Of a DNA stretch of 64,000 bases, positions 8,596-16,939 are shown in pieces. The DNA is from Okeanomitos corallinicola TIOX110. Lineage in GTDB: Bacteria > Cyanobacteriota > Cyanobacteriia > Cyanobacteriales > Nostocaceae. Below the pieces are notes generated by a model, which was not told the DNA's origin, made no database searches, and saw nothing but the letters and a program-made list of their open reading frames with translations. Location of the stretch: assembly GCF_038050375.1 (NCBI RefSeq), contig NZ_CP150886.1, positions 2,273,318-2,337,317 of the forward strand. Reading direction: 5' to 3'. Positions within the stretch are counted from its first letter, which is position 1, and each line of letters begins with the position of its first letter. The position numbers and the translations under genes are program-made.

Positions 8596-10284
8596 ATGTC
8601 TGAAACCATACCTGAAAGTAAATCTAAATTTTTAGTTCCTGTCGTTAGTGCTGTCATAGTTGTAGCAGGAGGTATCGCGGCTTATCTATATTTCAAAAAT
8701 CCTGGTGGTAACAACTTAACTCCTATGGGTAGTGCCAAAATAGTACCTGCTAATGCTTTGATGGCTACCTATGTTAATACTAATGCTGAATCTTGGCAAA
8801 GGTTACAACAATTTGGCACTCAACAGGCTCAAGATTTAGTAGCCACAAGGGTAAAAGATTTTCAGCAGGATTTATTCAGTGATGGCAATATTTCTTATGA
8901 TACAGACATCAAACCCTGGATCGGTGGTGTCATGATTGCTGCGTTACCACCAACACCTGCTACAGCTACATCAACTGAGAAAAATACATCTATTCAGGCG
9001 GAAAAAGAACCAAATATATTACTGGTAGTAGGTATAAAAGATAAAATCAAGGCTTTAAATTTTGCTAACAAATTAAAACAACAAAAAAATTCTCAAATTC
9101 AAGAATCTGAATACAAAGGTCAGACAATTATTGCTCGTCAAGGCAGTAATCAGCCTACTTATGCAGCAGTATTAAATAACACTCATATACTGTTAGCTCC
9201 AGAAAAACAAACTGTAGAAAAAGCTATTGACACATATACAGGAGAGCCTTCTTTTGCTACTAAGGAAGGAGCAAGTAGTATTTTAACTAAAGGTGTTGAT
9301 CTGCAAAATACCTTGGCTCAAATTTATATCCCAGATCATGCCAACGCAGCAGAAAAATTAGCAACTTTAAACCCTCAAGGTAGACCATTACAACCTGAAA
9401 CCATAGCACAACTAAAACAAGTAAAATCCTTAGTAGCTGGTATTGGTATTGATGATGCAGGATTACGATTCAAAACAATAGTTAACTTAGATCCTAAATT
9501 AAGCAAATTTCAGTATCAAAGTAGTCCAGCGAAAATAGTTAGTAAATTTCCCAGTGATACTATTGCCTTATTAACTGGACAGAATATTAATGGTAGTTGG
9601 CAAACTTTTTTAGAACAATCAAAAGATACTCCTGAGATTAAACAGGGAGTTGAGCAAGCACGTGGACAAATAAAACAATTTTTCAATCTTGACCTAGATA
9701 AAGATATTTTTAGTTGGATGAATGGAGAATTTGCTCTAGGTGCGGTGAAATCCGATCAAGGTTGGTTGGCAAATCTAGGATTTGGCGGTGCGATAGTATT
9801 TGATACTAGCGATCGCAAAACAGCAGAAGCTACTTTCACTAAACTAGATGATCTAGCTAAAAAACAATCATTGAATGTCACTCAAAAAAACATGGGTGGT
9901 AAAAATATCACAGAGTGGGACGCTCCTTTCCAAGGATCTTTAATAGCACATGGTTGGTTAGATCAGGACACCGTATTTGTAGCCATTGGTGGACCAATTG
10001 CCGCAACTATAGCAGATAACAAAGATAAAACTCTTGATCAGAGCGAGACATTCAAAGCTGTAACTGGTTCTTTACAAAAACCCAACGGTGGATATTTTTA
10101 CTTGGATATGGAGAAAACTACTTCATTGATTAATCGTTTTGTTGCAGCCGATCAACCCGTTACCTCAGATATCAATGCTATTCTGGGTTCTATCAATGGT
10201 TTTGGTGTAACTGTCAATAGCACCGATAAATCTACTTTCCAAATGGAAATGTTGTTAGCTTTAAAACCAAGTAGTTCTAAATAG
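8596..10284 (+). CDS. DUF3352 domain protein with N-terminal membrane anchor
   Basis: 562 aa. Residues about 12-33 (FLVPVVSAVIVVAGGIAAYLYF) form one transmembrane helix after a short polar N-terminus, so most of the protein should be periplasmic or lumenal. The rest resembles the cyanobacterial DUF3352 family: a PANALMATYVNTNAESW start of the soluble domain, repeated alpha/beta units around KPWIGG and DIFSWMNGEFALG, and a C-terminal region ending in a hydrophobic MEMLLALKP strand. Molecular function is not known for the family. The gene stands alone, and ATAAGGATTTTAACC before the ATG gives a plausible Shine-Dalgarno (AAGGA). Confidence 0.75.
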   Translation: MSETIPESKSKFLVPVVSAVIVVAGGIAAYLYFKNPGGNNLTPMGSAKIVPANALMATYVNTNAESWQRLQQFGTQQAQDLVATRVKDFQQDLFSDGNISYDTDIKPWIGGVMIAALPPTPATATSTEKNTSIQAEKEPNILLVVGIKDKIKALNFANKLKQQKNSQIQESEYKGQTIIARQGSNQPTYAAVLNNTHILLAPEKQTVEKAIDTYTGEPSFATKEGASSILTKGVDLQNTLAQIYIPDHANAAEKLATLNPQGRPLQPETIAQLKQVKSLVAGIGIDDAGLRFKTIVNLDPKLSKFQYQSSPAKIVSKFPSDTIALLTGQNINGSWQTFLEQSKDTPEIKQGVEQARGQIKQFFNLDLDKDIFSWMNGEFALGAVKSDQGWLANLGFGGAIVFDTSDRKTAEATFTKLDDLAKKQSLNVTQKNMGGKNITEWDAPFQGSLIAHGWLDQDTVFVAIGGPIAATIADNKDKTLDQSETFKAVTGSLQKPNGGYFYLDMEKTTSLINRFVAADQPVTSDINAILGSINGFGVTVNSTDKSTFQMEMLLALKPSSSK

Positions 10285-10400
10285 GCCTTGGACATGGGAC
10301 AGAATCAAGTCAAAAGTCAAGATTAAAGAACTCCCGACTTCCTGAACTTCTGTCCTTTGTTACCTGCTGTAAAATAAAGCTGTTCAACTTGGCAAAAATT

Positions 10401-11315
10401 ATGACTAATTCTATCAAAACTCCTCCTGACTTAACTTCCCGCTTAGTGAATGGTATTCTTTCTATTCAGCCTTTGTTTAACCTGGCCAAGCATCAAGCCA
10501 GACAAATGATGATTAAACGGGCTAAAAAAATAGGTGTACATTGGCATCAAGAAGTAGAAAAATTACAAGCACGAAATTGGGAAAATGATTTAGCAAAAGT
10601 GCAAAATCTGAAAATTACTTATCCAGAATATTATGTTACTTCTTTCCATGCTTATGAAGAGGGAAATCTTAGTTGGCAAGCTGCTTTTGAAGTAGAGTCT
10701 GCTGCTTATGCAGTCCATGCTAAAATTTGGCAGGATTTCCAAGCTGAAGGTGATGCCAAACTACGGGAAAGTTACCACAATATTCTTAAAAGTTCTATTG
10801 CTCAACCACCACAAGATATTTTAGATTTAGGTTGTAGTGTGGGGATGAGTTCCTTTGCGCTACAAGAAATTTACCCCCAAGCCAAAATTACTGGTTTAGA
10901 TTTATCTCCCTATTTTTTGGCTGTCGCTAACTATCGTTCTCAACAACATCAAGCAAATATTAATTGGGTTCATGCTCAAGCTGAATCTACAGGATTAGCA
11001 GATAATGCTTATGATTTAGTGTCTATTTTTCTTGTATGTCATGAATTACCCCAATCAGCAACGAGAAAGATTTTTGCAGAAGCAAGAAGGGTTTTGCGTC
11101 CGGGTGGTCATTTAGCAATTATGGACATGAATCCAAAATCAGAGATATACAAAACAATGCCCACCTACGTTTTTACATTGCTCAAAAGTACCGAACCTTA
11201 TTTAGATGAATATTTCACTTTAGATATTGAGCAAGCTTTAGTTGAGGCTGGTTTCCAAACTCCTACCATCACTATTAATAGTCCCCGTCACCGGACTGTC
11301 ACTGCTCAGGTGTAA
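10401..11315 (+). CDS. Class I SAM-dependent methyltransferase
   Basis: 304 aa from the ATG at 10401; the TTG at 10389 would only add four residues. The Rossmann-type methyltransferase core starts near residue 137 with motif I, ILDLGCSVGMSSF, followed by motif II ITGLDLSPY and the post-motif LVSIFLVCHELP and LRPGGHLAIMDMNP segments typical of Methyltransf_11/25. About 130 N-terminal helical residues precede it and may form the substrate cap. Substrate is unknown. No transmembrane segment. The next gene is convergent, so this is a single-gene unit. Confidence 0.8.
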   Translation: MTNSIKTPPDLTSRLVNGILSIQPLFNLAKHQARQMMIKRAKKIGVHWHQEVEKLQARNWENDLAKVQNLKITYPEYYVTSFHAYEEGNLSWQAAFEVESAAYAVHAKIWQDFQAEGDAKLRESYHNILKSSIAQPPQDILDLGCSVGMSSFALQEIYPQAKITGLDLSPYFLAVANYRSQQHQANINWVHAQAESTGLADNAYDLVSIFLVCHELPQSATRKIFAEARRVLRPGGHLAIMDMNPKSEIYKTMPTYVFTLLKSTEPYLDEYFTLDIEQALVEAGFQTPTITINSPRHRTVTAQV

Positions 11316-11375
11316 ATAAAAATATGAATAAAATAGATCCCCGAATTATTTGTAAAATCGAGGAATCTAATTATT

Positions 11376-12248
11376 TTAAACTCTTGCTAATTCTGGTTGA
11401 TTTACAACTGCGTTAACAGAGGTTTTGTCTGAGTCAGCAGCGTAAATTTCACAGGAATTATTGGGGCTTTCAATGAGTTTAACTTTGTGAAGTGTTGCCC
11501 CTATTTCTTGAATAGGCGATCGCAAGGTATTACTAATATAAAGAGCGATGTTTTCCGCTGTGGGTACAATTTTGGCAAAGAAAGGAATATCTTTGTTTAA
11601 AAAGCTGTGATCGAAGGGTTCTACTATATAATCTGCGATTACCTGATTTAAAGCCCCTAAATCAACAATCATACCCGTGCGAGGATCAATTTCTCCTCTG
11701 ACGGTAACTTCAAGATGGTAGTTGTGTCCATGTCCATTCACACGAGCGCATTTACCGTAAATTTCTGTATTTTTTTCTAAACTCAAATCAGGATGCGCTA
11801 GTCTATGAGCGGCACTAAAGTGAGTGCTAATACTGAGATGTGCTTCCATTCCGTTACCCATATAATCTGCCCAAAGTTCAGGATGTTCAAATAACTGCAC
11901 CTTTACTATAGGTAAGTGCGGTGCTAATTTTTGCCAGATCACCCTGGCGATATTTTCCGTGGTGGGGAGAGTTTGTTGAAATTCGGCCCACGCATCATTA
12001 AGATAAGAAAAATCTAGTTGACTGGTAATTTCCCGTTTAATCACTTGTTTGACATCAGACAAGTTCAACACCATACCATATTCATCTAGTTCCCCAAGCA
12101 GAGAAATAAATAAAACATAGTTGTGTCCGTGTCCGGGAAATTTCGAGCATAGACCGAATTTCTCTACATTCTCGGTTTCACTCAGTTCTGGCAACCAATA
12201 ACGATGGCTGGCCGAAAACTGAGCGCGTCGGTTGACAATACATTGCAT
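11376..12248 (-). CDS. 6-carboxytetrahydropterin synthase (QueD/PTPS) with two tandem domains
   Basis: 290 aa, twice the usual 120-140 aa, because two complete PTPS-fold domains are fused. Domain 1 (about 1-135) has zinc ligands H15, H40 and H42 (FSASH, GHGHNY), catalytic Cys34 and Glu121. Domain 2 (about 137-275) has H148, H173 and H175, Cys167 and Glu260. Both sets look intact, so each half could bind zinc and pterin. QueD converts 7,8-dihydroneopterin triphosphate to 6-carboxytetrahydropterin for queuosine and related deazapurines; PTPS makes 6-pyruvoyl-tetrahydropterin for pterin cofactors. Which reaction applies cannot be settled here, since no queC/queE neighbours are present. Confidence 0.82.
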   Translation of the reverse strand: MQCIVNRRAQFSASHRYWLPELSETENVEKFGLCSKFPGHGHNYVLFISLLGELDEYGMVLNLSDVKQVIKREITSQLDFSYLNDAWAEFQQTLPTTENIARVIWQKLAPHLPIVKVQLFEHPELWADYMGNGMEAHLSISTHFSAAHRLAHPDLSLEKNTEIYGKCARVNGHGHNYHLEVTVRGEIDPRTGMIVDLGALNQVIADYIVEPFDHSFLNKDIPFFAKIVPTAENIALYISNTLRSPIQEIGATLHKVKLIESPNNSCEIYAADSDKTSVNAVVNQPELARV

Positions 12249-12390
12249 GAGTACACTGGGGACAGATTTTAAAATTTCTTAATCTTTCACTTCACATAGT
12301 GTAATCTAATTTGCGACTTCTAGGTCAATAAAATGGGGAATTTTCATAATATTTTCGTATAATAACCATCTAAGTAGAACTTGCTGCGTT

Positions 12391-13560
12391 GTGGACAACA
12401 CTACATTTAGTTTATCTGTTAGAGTTAAAACAACTACAAATTTATTTATTGACTTTGTAAATAATAAGGAGCAATGCGTGATTACTAGGGGTTATTTTAT
12501 AGGTGAAATAATAGATGAACTAGCCAATATTGCTCATCAAGTGGATAACAGATGCAAATTAGGCTTAACAGACCTAAATAAATATCTTGAGGATTTCTTT
12601 AAAGAAATATTGAATAGACTACTTGATTTCCACTTAGAAAATCTCAATAATGAAAGAAGCAATGCGCCTGGTTTAGATTTAGGTGATGCTTTAAACCATA
12701 TAGCATTTCAAATTACATCACAAAAAAAATCGGATAAGATTAATGACACTCTCAATACTGTTTTGGAACATAATATTCAAGAATATAATGATATTTATAT
12801 ACTAATAATTGGCTACAAACAGAAAAGTTACGCAGAGAAGAAGGAACTTTGGAATAAATTAAATTTTAAAAAGGAAAATATTTGGGATATCAACACCATT
12901 TGTAAAGAAGTAATTGATCTTCCTCTCGATAAATTACAATCTATTCACCAGTACATAAAAAAAGAGGTTATCAGGGTAAAAATAGAGTTAGAGATACCAA
13001 ATCAAGACGGTGAATTTGCTACAAATATCAAAAATTATATTGAGCCAATAGCAAAACCTAAATTTAATGAAAATTCACTTAAAGTTTATTATGAATATTA
13101 CATCCATAATAATTTTGGAGGAGATGATTACTCAATGGATGATATAAAACAGGCGTTTGATTTTTTAGCTAAGGAACTTGCCAAGTTACCTCGCATAACA
13201 CGAGAATTTTATGCTTTCCTTCTTGAAAGGATGGATGAAAATTCTTTGCAAGAAGCACATGGAGGTAAATTTTATTATCGTTTTAATGAAGATAGACTGA
13301 GAAGAATCTGTAGATATAATGATATTGATGGAGAAATTAGATTGCTTACAAAGCATGAATTTATATCTTGGGATAATCCTATTCCTATTGATGAAGAGTA
13401 TTATACAGGGTGGACTGAATCTTCATATCGTATTTACATTCCAGGGGATTCTAAAAGTTATATTTTTAAGAATTTTATTGTAGATTTGGTAGATTTTATA
13501 GATAATAAAAATATCGGTTATCAAAAACCCATAGTAAATCTCGATTTTAGTAGTTTTTAG
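12391..13560 (+). CDS. SMEK-domain-like protein, candidate conflict/defence component
   Basis: 389 aa, AT-rich. The N-terminal 150 residues look like the SMEK domain found in prokaryotic conflict-system proteins, including components of ABC-three-component systems: a helical start (RGYFIGEIIDELANIAHQV), then G-L-D-L-G-D at 94-99 and Q-I-T-S-Q-K-K-S-D-K at 107-116, followed by DIYILIIGYK. The acidic GxDLGD and QxTxxK pair resembles a restriction-endonuclease-fold active site, but that is inference. The C-terminal 200 residues (about 190-389) match nothing I know. It has a GTG start with no clear Shine-Dalgarno. No ATPase or partner lies on either side, so it is an orphan or stand-alone unit. 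Confidence 0.5.
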   Translation: MDNTTFSLSVRVKTTTNLFIDFVNNKEQCVITRGYFIGEIIDELANIAHQVDNRCKLGLTDLNKYLEDFFKEILNRLLDFHLENLNNERSNAPGLDLGDALNHIAFQITSQKKSDKINDTLNTVLEHNIQEYNDIYILIIGYKQKSYAEKKELWNKLNFKKENIWDINTICKEVIDLPLDKLQSIHQYIKKEVIRVKIELEIPNQDGEFATNIKNYIEPIAKPKFNENSLKVYYEYYIHNNFGGDDYSMDDIKQAFDFLAKELAKLPRITREFYAFLLERMDENSLQEAHGGKFYYRFNEDRLRRICRYNDIDGEIRLLTKHEFISWDNPIPIDEEYYTGWTESSYRIYIPGDSKSYIFKNFIVDLVDFIDNKNIGYQKPIVNLDFSSF

Positions 13561-13639
13561 TTTGTGGTTTGGTTGTACTCTAAAATAATTTGACTAATCT
13601 CTTCCAATCTATAAAATTACTAATCTTCTTTTCTTCTTA

Positions 13640-13672
13640 CTTCGCGCTCTTCGCGTCTTCGTGGTTTATTAA
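13640..13672. repeat. Short intergenic repeat of the cyanobacterial CTTCGCG type
   Basis: A CTTCGCG-rich phrase (ACTTCGCGCTCTTCGCGTCTTCG) resembling short dispersed intergenic sequences common in Nostocales genomes. It lies in a 215-base gap that otherwise shows nothing. Single copy in this window, so the repeat assignment rests on memory of related genomes. Confidence 0.3.
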
Positions 13673-13775
13673 ATTAAACATTCTTTCAGCACGAAGAGAT
13701 TAACTCATGATTCTAGCTTCTGTATTAGAATGAATGTAGGAATTCACTAAAAACTTTAATTTGTAAATTAGCTCT

Positions 13776-14048
13776 ATGCCTTACCCTAAACTGACTGGTG
13801 AAGAAATTACCAAACGTGGCCAAGAACTCTATGAGCAAATTATCCGTTCTCAAATAGAGACAGCAGAAAATATTGGTAAAATTATTTCCATTAACGTAGA
13901 AACAGGAGAATATGAAATTGGTGATGATTTAATAATTACAAGCCGCAAACTACAAACTAAACAAGCAGATGCACCAATTTGGGCGGGAAGAATTGGCTTT
14001 AACGCAGTTTATGCTGTTGGTGGTACATTAATCAGGACAAAAGAGTGA
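13776..14048 (+). CDS. Small conserved cyanobacterial protein paired with an aspartic protease
   Basis: 90 aa with an N-terminal helix (EEITKRGQELYEQIIRSQIE) followed by beta segments GKIISINVETGEYEIGDD and a Gly-rich end (GRIGFNAVYAVGG). No named family is recognised. Its TGA overlaps the GTG of the following aspartic protease by 4 bases, so translation is coupled, and the pair behaves like a two-gene module of the kind used by toxin-antitoxin loci. The compact helix-plus-strand layout would suit an antitoxin or substrate/adaptor, but there is no direct evidence. Confidence 0.6.
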   Translation: MPYPKLTGEEITKRGQELYEQIIRSQIETAENIGKIISINVETGEYEIGDDLIITSRKLQTKQADAPIWAGRIGFNAVYAVGGTLIRTKE

Positions 14049-14413
14049 TAAATGGAAATGTAGTTGGGCTGCAAGCTCGAATTAATGTAATTTTTAATTT
14101 ATCAGAAGGATTAAATATAGAAATCGGATGTGTCGTTGATACAGGATTTGAAGGTTTCTTGACTTTACCAGCAGATGCAATTACAAAAATGGGGCTACCC
14201 TACCTCGCTCGTATAGATGCAAATCTGGCTGATAATTCTAATGTTCCAGTCAATGTTTTTTTAGCAAATATTCTCTGGAACGGTAAACAGAGGGAAGTTC
14301 CTGTGCTGGCAATGGGTCGTCGTCCTCTGATTGGGACTGCCCTACTTGAAGATTATCATCTTAGTATAGATTTCTATAATGGCGGTACGGTGATAGTTGA
14401 TGAGATACTGTAA
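14045..14413 (+). CDS. Clan AA (retropepsin-like) aspartic protease
   Basis: 122 aa, the size of a single retropepsin-type domain that would act as a homodimer. The catalytic D-T-G lies in CVVDTGFEGFLTLP, and the family's late hydrophobic-G motif is PLIGTALLEDYHLSIDF. No membrane segment, so it is probably cytosolic. Start is GTG, overlapping the stop of the 90-aa partner by 4 bases. Target protein unknown. Clan AA proteases of this short type are frequent in cyanobacterial accessory DNA, often next to small partner genes, and the partner could be substrate or inhibitor. Confidence 0.72.
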   Translation: MINGNVVGLQARINVIFNLSEGLNIEIGCVVDTGFEGFLTLPADAITKMGLPYLARIDANLADNSNVPVNVFLANILWNGKQREVPVLAMGRRPLIGTALLEDYHLSIDFYNGGTVIVDEIL

Positions 14414-14426
14414 TTGTGAGCATGGT

Positions 14427-14600
14427 TTAACTACAAGCACGAATATCTTCAACTTCTAAGTCTGGATAATACTCTTGAATAATTGTCTCAAATGAAAGTC
14501 CTTCTTTCACAAGTTCAAGAATACTTTGGACTGTAATTCTTGTACCTGATATACATGGTTTACCAAAGTGAATTTGTGGGTTAACAGAAATTCTTTCCAT
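14427..14600 (-). CDS. DUF433 domain protein (antitoxin-type), 57 aa
   Basis: Translating the minus strand from the ATG at 14600 gives 57 residues starting MERISVNPQIHFGKPCISGT, with the DUF433 pattern P-x-I-x-x-G-K-P-C-I-x-G-T-R-I-T-V, then SILELVKEGLS and YYPDLEVEDIRAC. DUF433 proteins carry a small helix-turn-helix and are usually the antitoxin of a pair with a PIN-like DUF5615 toxin encoded directly downstream. Here the downstream position is occupied by the convergent aspartic protease gene, 13 bases away, so no toxin is present. It may be an orphan antitoxin or solitary regulator. Confidence 0.8.
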   Translation of the reverse strand: MERISVNPQIHFGKPCISGTRITVQSILELVKEGLSFETIIQEYYPDLEVEDIRACS

Positions 14601-14690
14601 AATATTTAAACCTATATGAATACCATTATATCATAAGTCTCAATCCGTTAAATATTTGATGTATAAAAATTTCTGATTTCTTACCATTTT

Positions 14691-15377
14691 TCAACTAACC
14701 GATTCTTGCGCTTCCCGATGCAATCTTTTAGCTATCCTAAATAATTCTTGACCTGTGTGTAAATAACGTTCATCGTAACTTAACGGAAAATACGCCAACT
14801 CTTCTATTCCGTCTGCAACTTGACTCAAACAGTAATAAATATGCGCTGCTGCTGCGGCAAAATTAGGAGGATTTGGTAGAGAACGAAACTTAAATTGAGC
14901 GTCCTTCAAATCTTCTCGACAGGAATCTAAATAATCCTGAAATTCATCTAACAACTCATCATCAAAAGGGTCTGCGGCTAATTCCTCAATTTGCGCTTCT
15001 AAAGAACTGAGAATAGTTAAAAGAATCCTATTTACTGGTTTATAAACCCGACGCAACCATTCTTCAATTTGTTCATCAGCATCTCTTCCCGTTGGTCTGG
15101 TTTTTCGGTAAGGTTTTTGCTCAGAATTGCGCTTTGGTTTGGGAATAGTTGATTTTTGAAAATTATGACGCAGTTTTTGGTCGTATTGATGACGATTTTG
15201 AGCGTCACCTAAAACCTCATAAGCAGCATTAATCCTAATAATTTCCTCATGATTAGCCGTTTCCTGATGACTATCAGGATGAAACATTTTGACCAAACGG
15301 CGATATGCTTGTTTAATCTCCGCTTGGCTGGCATTAGCTTTAATTTTCAGGATTTCGTAATGGTTAGAATCTGCCAT
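14691..15377 (-). CDS. J-domain (DnaJ-like) co-chaperone
   Basis: 228 aa. The N-terminal J domain (about 5-68) has YEILKIKANASQAEIKQAYRRL, the invariant HPD motif (FHPDSHQ) that stimulates Hsp70 ATPase, and AYEVLGDAQNRHQYD. A basic, Pro-rich linker (about 75-100) leads to a helical C-terminal domain that is not the Gly/Phe or zinc-finger region of canonical DnaJ, so this is a type III J-protein with its own client or localisation domain. The ATG is at 15377. It is a solitary gene convergent with the DUF433 gene's neighbourhood. Confidence 0.82.
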   Translation of the reverse strand: MADSNHYEILKIKANASQAEIKQAYRRLVKMFHPDSHQETANHEEIIRINAAYEVLGDAQNRHQYDQKLRHNFQKSTIPKPKRNSEQKPYRKTRPTGRDADEQIEEWLRRVYKPVNRILLTILSSLEAQIEELAADPFDDELLDEFQDYLDSCREDLKDAQFKFRSLPNPPNFAAAAAHIYYCLSQVADGIEELAYFPLSYDERYLHTGQELFRIAKRLHREAQESVS

Positions 15378-15645
15378 GATTAAATTATTAGTTAACAGTT
15401 ATGGTAAATTCAGTTATTATTTATCAGTCTATTCACTTTTAACTGCCTCAGAAGGTAGTTTAACACTGAAATACCTGTTGAGTCTTTTTCTTTGGGTCAT
15501 AATAGCACTGCTGAATATTTTCATGGTTTCATTTACTCTTGATTTAACTTTTTTGTAATATAATCACTAGACAATATCAATATAAATACTTATATTGCAC
15601 CGTTCGGCGTTGTTTTATACTTGTATCAGTATTTAATGGTGCTGT

Positions 15646-16842
15646 ATGGACGCTGAAGAACTTTTAGAAAAATACGCGGCTGGGGAACGGAAATTCCATT
15701 CTGTAAATCTGAGAGGGGTAGACCTTAAAGGTGTGGATTTGAGTGGAATAGACCTGACAAGTGCAGATTTAACAGGTGTAGAATTGAATGATGCTAACCT
15801 GACTAAAGCCAATCTTCACAATACAAATCTCACCAGGGCATCTTTAATAAATGCTAATTTGAGTGAGTTGGTGAATGGTTCTAGTTTAAATTTTACTTGG
15901 GCTGACTTGAGTGCTGCTAATTTAAGCAAAGCAAAATTAGATGGTACAAATTTTAGTAATGCTAACTTGGATAAAGTCAACTTCAGAGGTGCTACTCTAC
16001 ACTCTGCAAATTTTACTAACGCTGACTTGACTAATTGTGATTTGATTCAAACTAATAACTTAAATAATGTCACAATTAAAAATACCAATTTTAAAGGATC
16101 AAAACTTCGAGGTGTTAATCTAGCAAATAAAGATTTATCAGGTATAAATCTGGCTCATGCTGATTTGAGTGCAGCAAATCTCAATGGTGTAAATTTCCGA
16201 AAAACTTGTTTACAAGGAACAAATTTAGAACGAGCAGATTTGCAAAAAGCTGATTTAATGAGAGCAAATCTCGATGGTACAAACTTGAGACGAGCAGATT
16301 TAACCGGCGCAAATATCTACGGTGCAACCTTTCACAAAGCTGACCTCACAGGTGCGATAATGCCAGATGGAGAAGTTTACACAACAGATGTTGATTTGGA
16401 CTTCATGAAACCAGATGCACCATTACCAAAAGAAATAAGAGATATTTCCATGACTCGTCAAGTTATCCGTACCGATAAAGCACCTGCACCAGTTGGACCA
16501 TATAACCAAGCTATTTTAGCTTCTGGACAAATGTTATTTGTATCTGGACAAATAGCAATTGATCCTCGGTCAAATACAATTGTTTATACCGATGATATCA
16601 CTAAGCAAACTGAACAGGTAATGAAAAATATTGAAGCTATTCTGACAGAAGCTGGCGTTACATTTAATGATGTAATTAAAACTGGTATATTTTTAGCTGA
16701 TATGAATGATTTTGCCACTGTAAATCAAATTTATGGTAGATATTTTGACCTAGAAACAGCCCCAGCACGTGCTTGTGTACAGGTTTCACGTTTACCTAAA
16801 GATGTGTTGGTCGAAATTGAGTGTATTGCTGTAATTAATTGA
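15646..16842 (+). CDS. Pentapeptide-repeat protein fused to a RidA (YjgF/UK114) domain
   Basis: 398 aa. Residues about 18-245 are A(D/N)LxX-type pentapeptide repeats (for example VDLKGVDLSGIDLTSADLTG), expected to form a right-handed quadrilateral beta-helix. A linker (DGEVYTTDVDLDF...) leads to a full RidA domain from Met269 (VIRTDKAPAPVGPYNQAI) to the end, with the imine-binding Arg in PARACVQV and the conserved VEIE. RidA hydrolyses reactive enamine/imine intermediates from PLP enzymes. RidA usually stands alone as a trimer, so the fusion may give a trimeric, beta-helix-decorated enzyme. An internal ATG at 16450 could also produce RidA alone. The middle of the gene (16214-16563) is copied exactly at 23899-24248. 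Confidence 0.8.
   Translation: MDAEELLEKYAAGERKFHSVNLRGVDLKGVDLSGIDLTSADLTGVELNDANLTKANLHNTNLTRASLINANLSELVNGSSLNFTWADLSAANLSKAKLDGTNFSNANLDKVNFRGATLHSANFTNADLTNCDLIQTNNLNNVTIKNTNFKGSKLRGVNLANKDLSGINLAHADLSAANLNGVNFRKTCLQGTNLERADLQKADLMRANLDGTNLRRADLTGANIYGATFHKADLTGAIMPDGEVYTTDVDLDFMKPDAPLPKEIRDISMTRQVIRTDKAPAPVGPYNQAILASGQMLFVSGQIAIDPRSNTIVYTDDITKQTEQVMKNIEAILTEAGVTFNDVIKTGIFLADMNDFATVNQIYGRYFDLETAPARACVQVSRLPKDVLVEIECIAVIN
16214..16563 (+). repeat. 350-bp exact direct repeat, copy 1 (inside the pentapeptide-RidA gene)
   Basis: Base-by-base comparison with 23899-24248 shows identity over 350 positions at a constant offset of 7685. Identity ends abruptly: at 16213 C against A, and at 16564 C against T. 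The segment covers the last pentapeptide repeats, the linker and the first residues of RidA. This copy lies in the intact gene. Confidence 0.95.
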
Positions 16843-16878
16843 TAGCAGTAGATTTGATTGCCGTTAGGTAAAATATGA

Positions 16879-16932
16879 GCGGGCAAGATGCCCGCACCAC
16901 AAGAGTTTTATAATTTGGTGGACATTGTCCAC
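16879..16932. repeat. Double-hairpin intergenic repeat, possible bidirectional terminator
   Basis: Two perfect short hairpins lie between convergent genes: GCGGGC-AAGAT-GCCCGC (16879-16895) and GTGGAC-ATT-GTCCAC (16918-16932). The first, with its following CACCACAAGAG, resembles a dispersed cyanobacterial intergenic element. It could terminate transcription from both sides, although only moderately T/A-rich tails follow. Confidence 0.5.
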
Positions 16933-16939
16933 GATACTT

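Noticed and set aside
15376-15558. 60-codon hydrophobic plus-strand frame after the J-domain gene start
   Set aside because: No ribosome site and no family resemblance; overlaps the probable promoters of the J-domain and pentapeptide genes.
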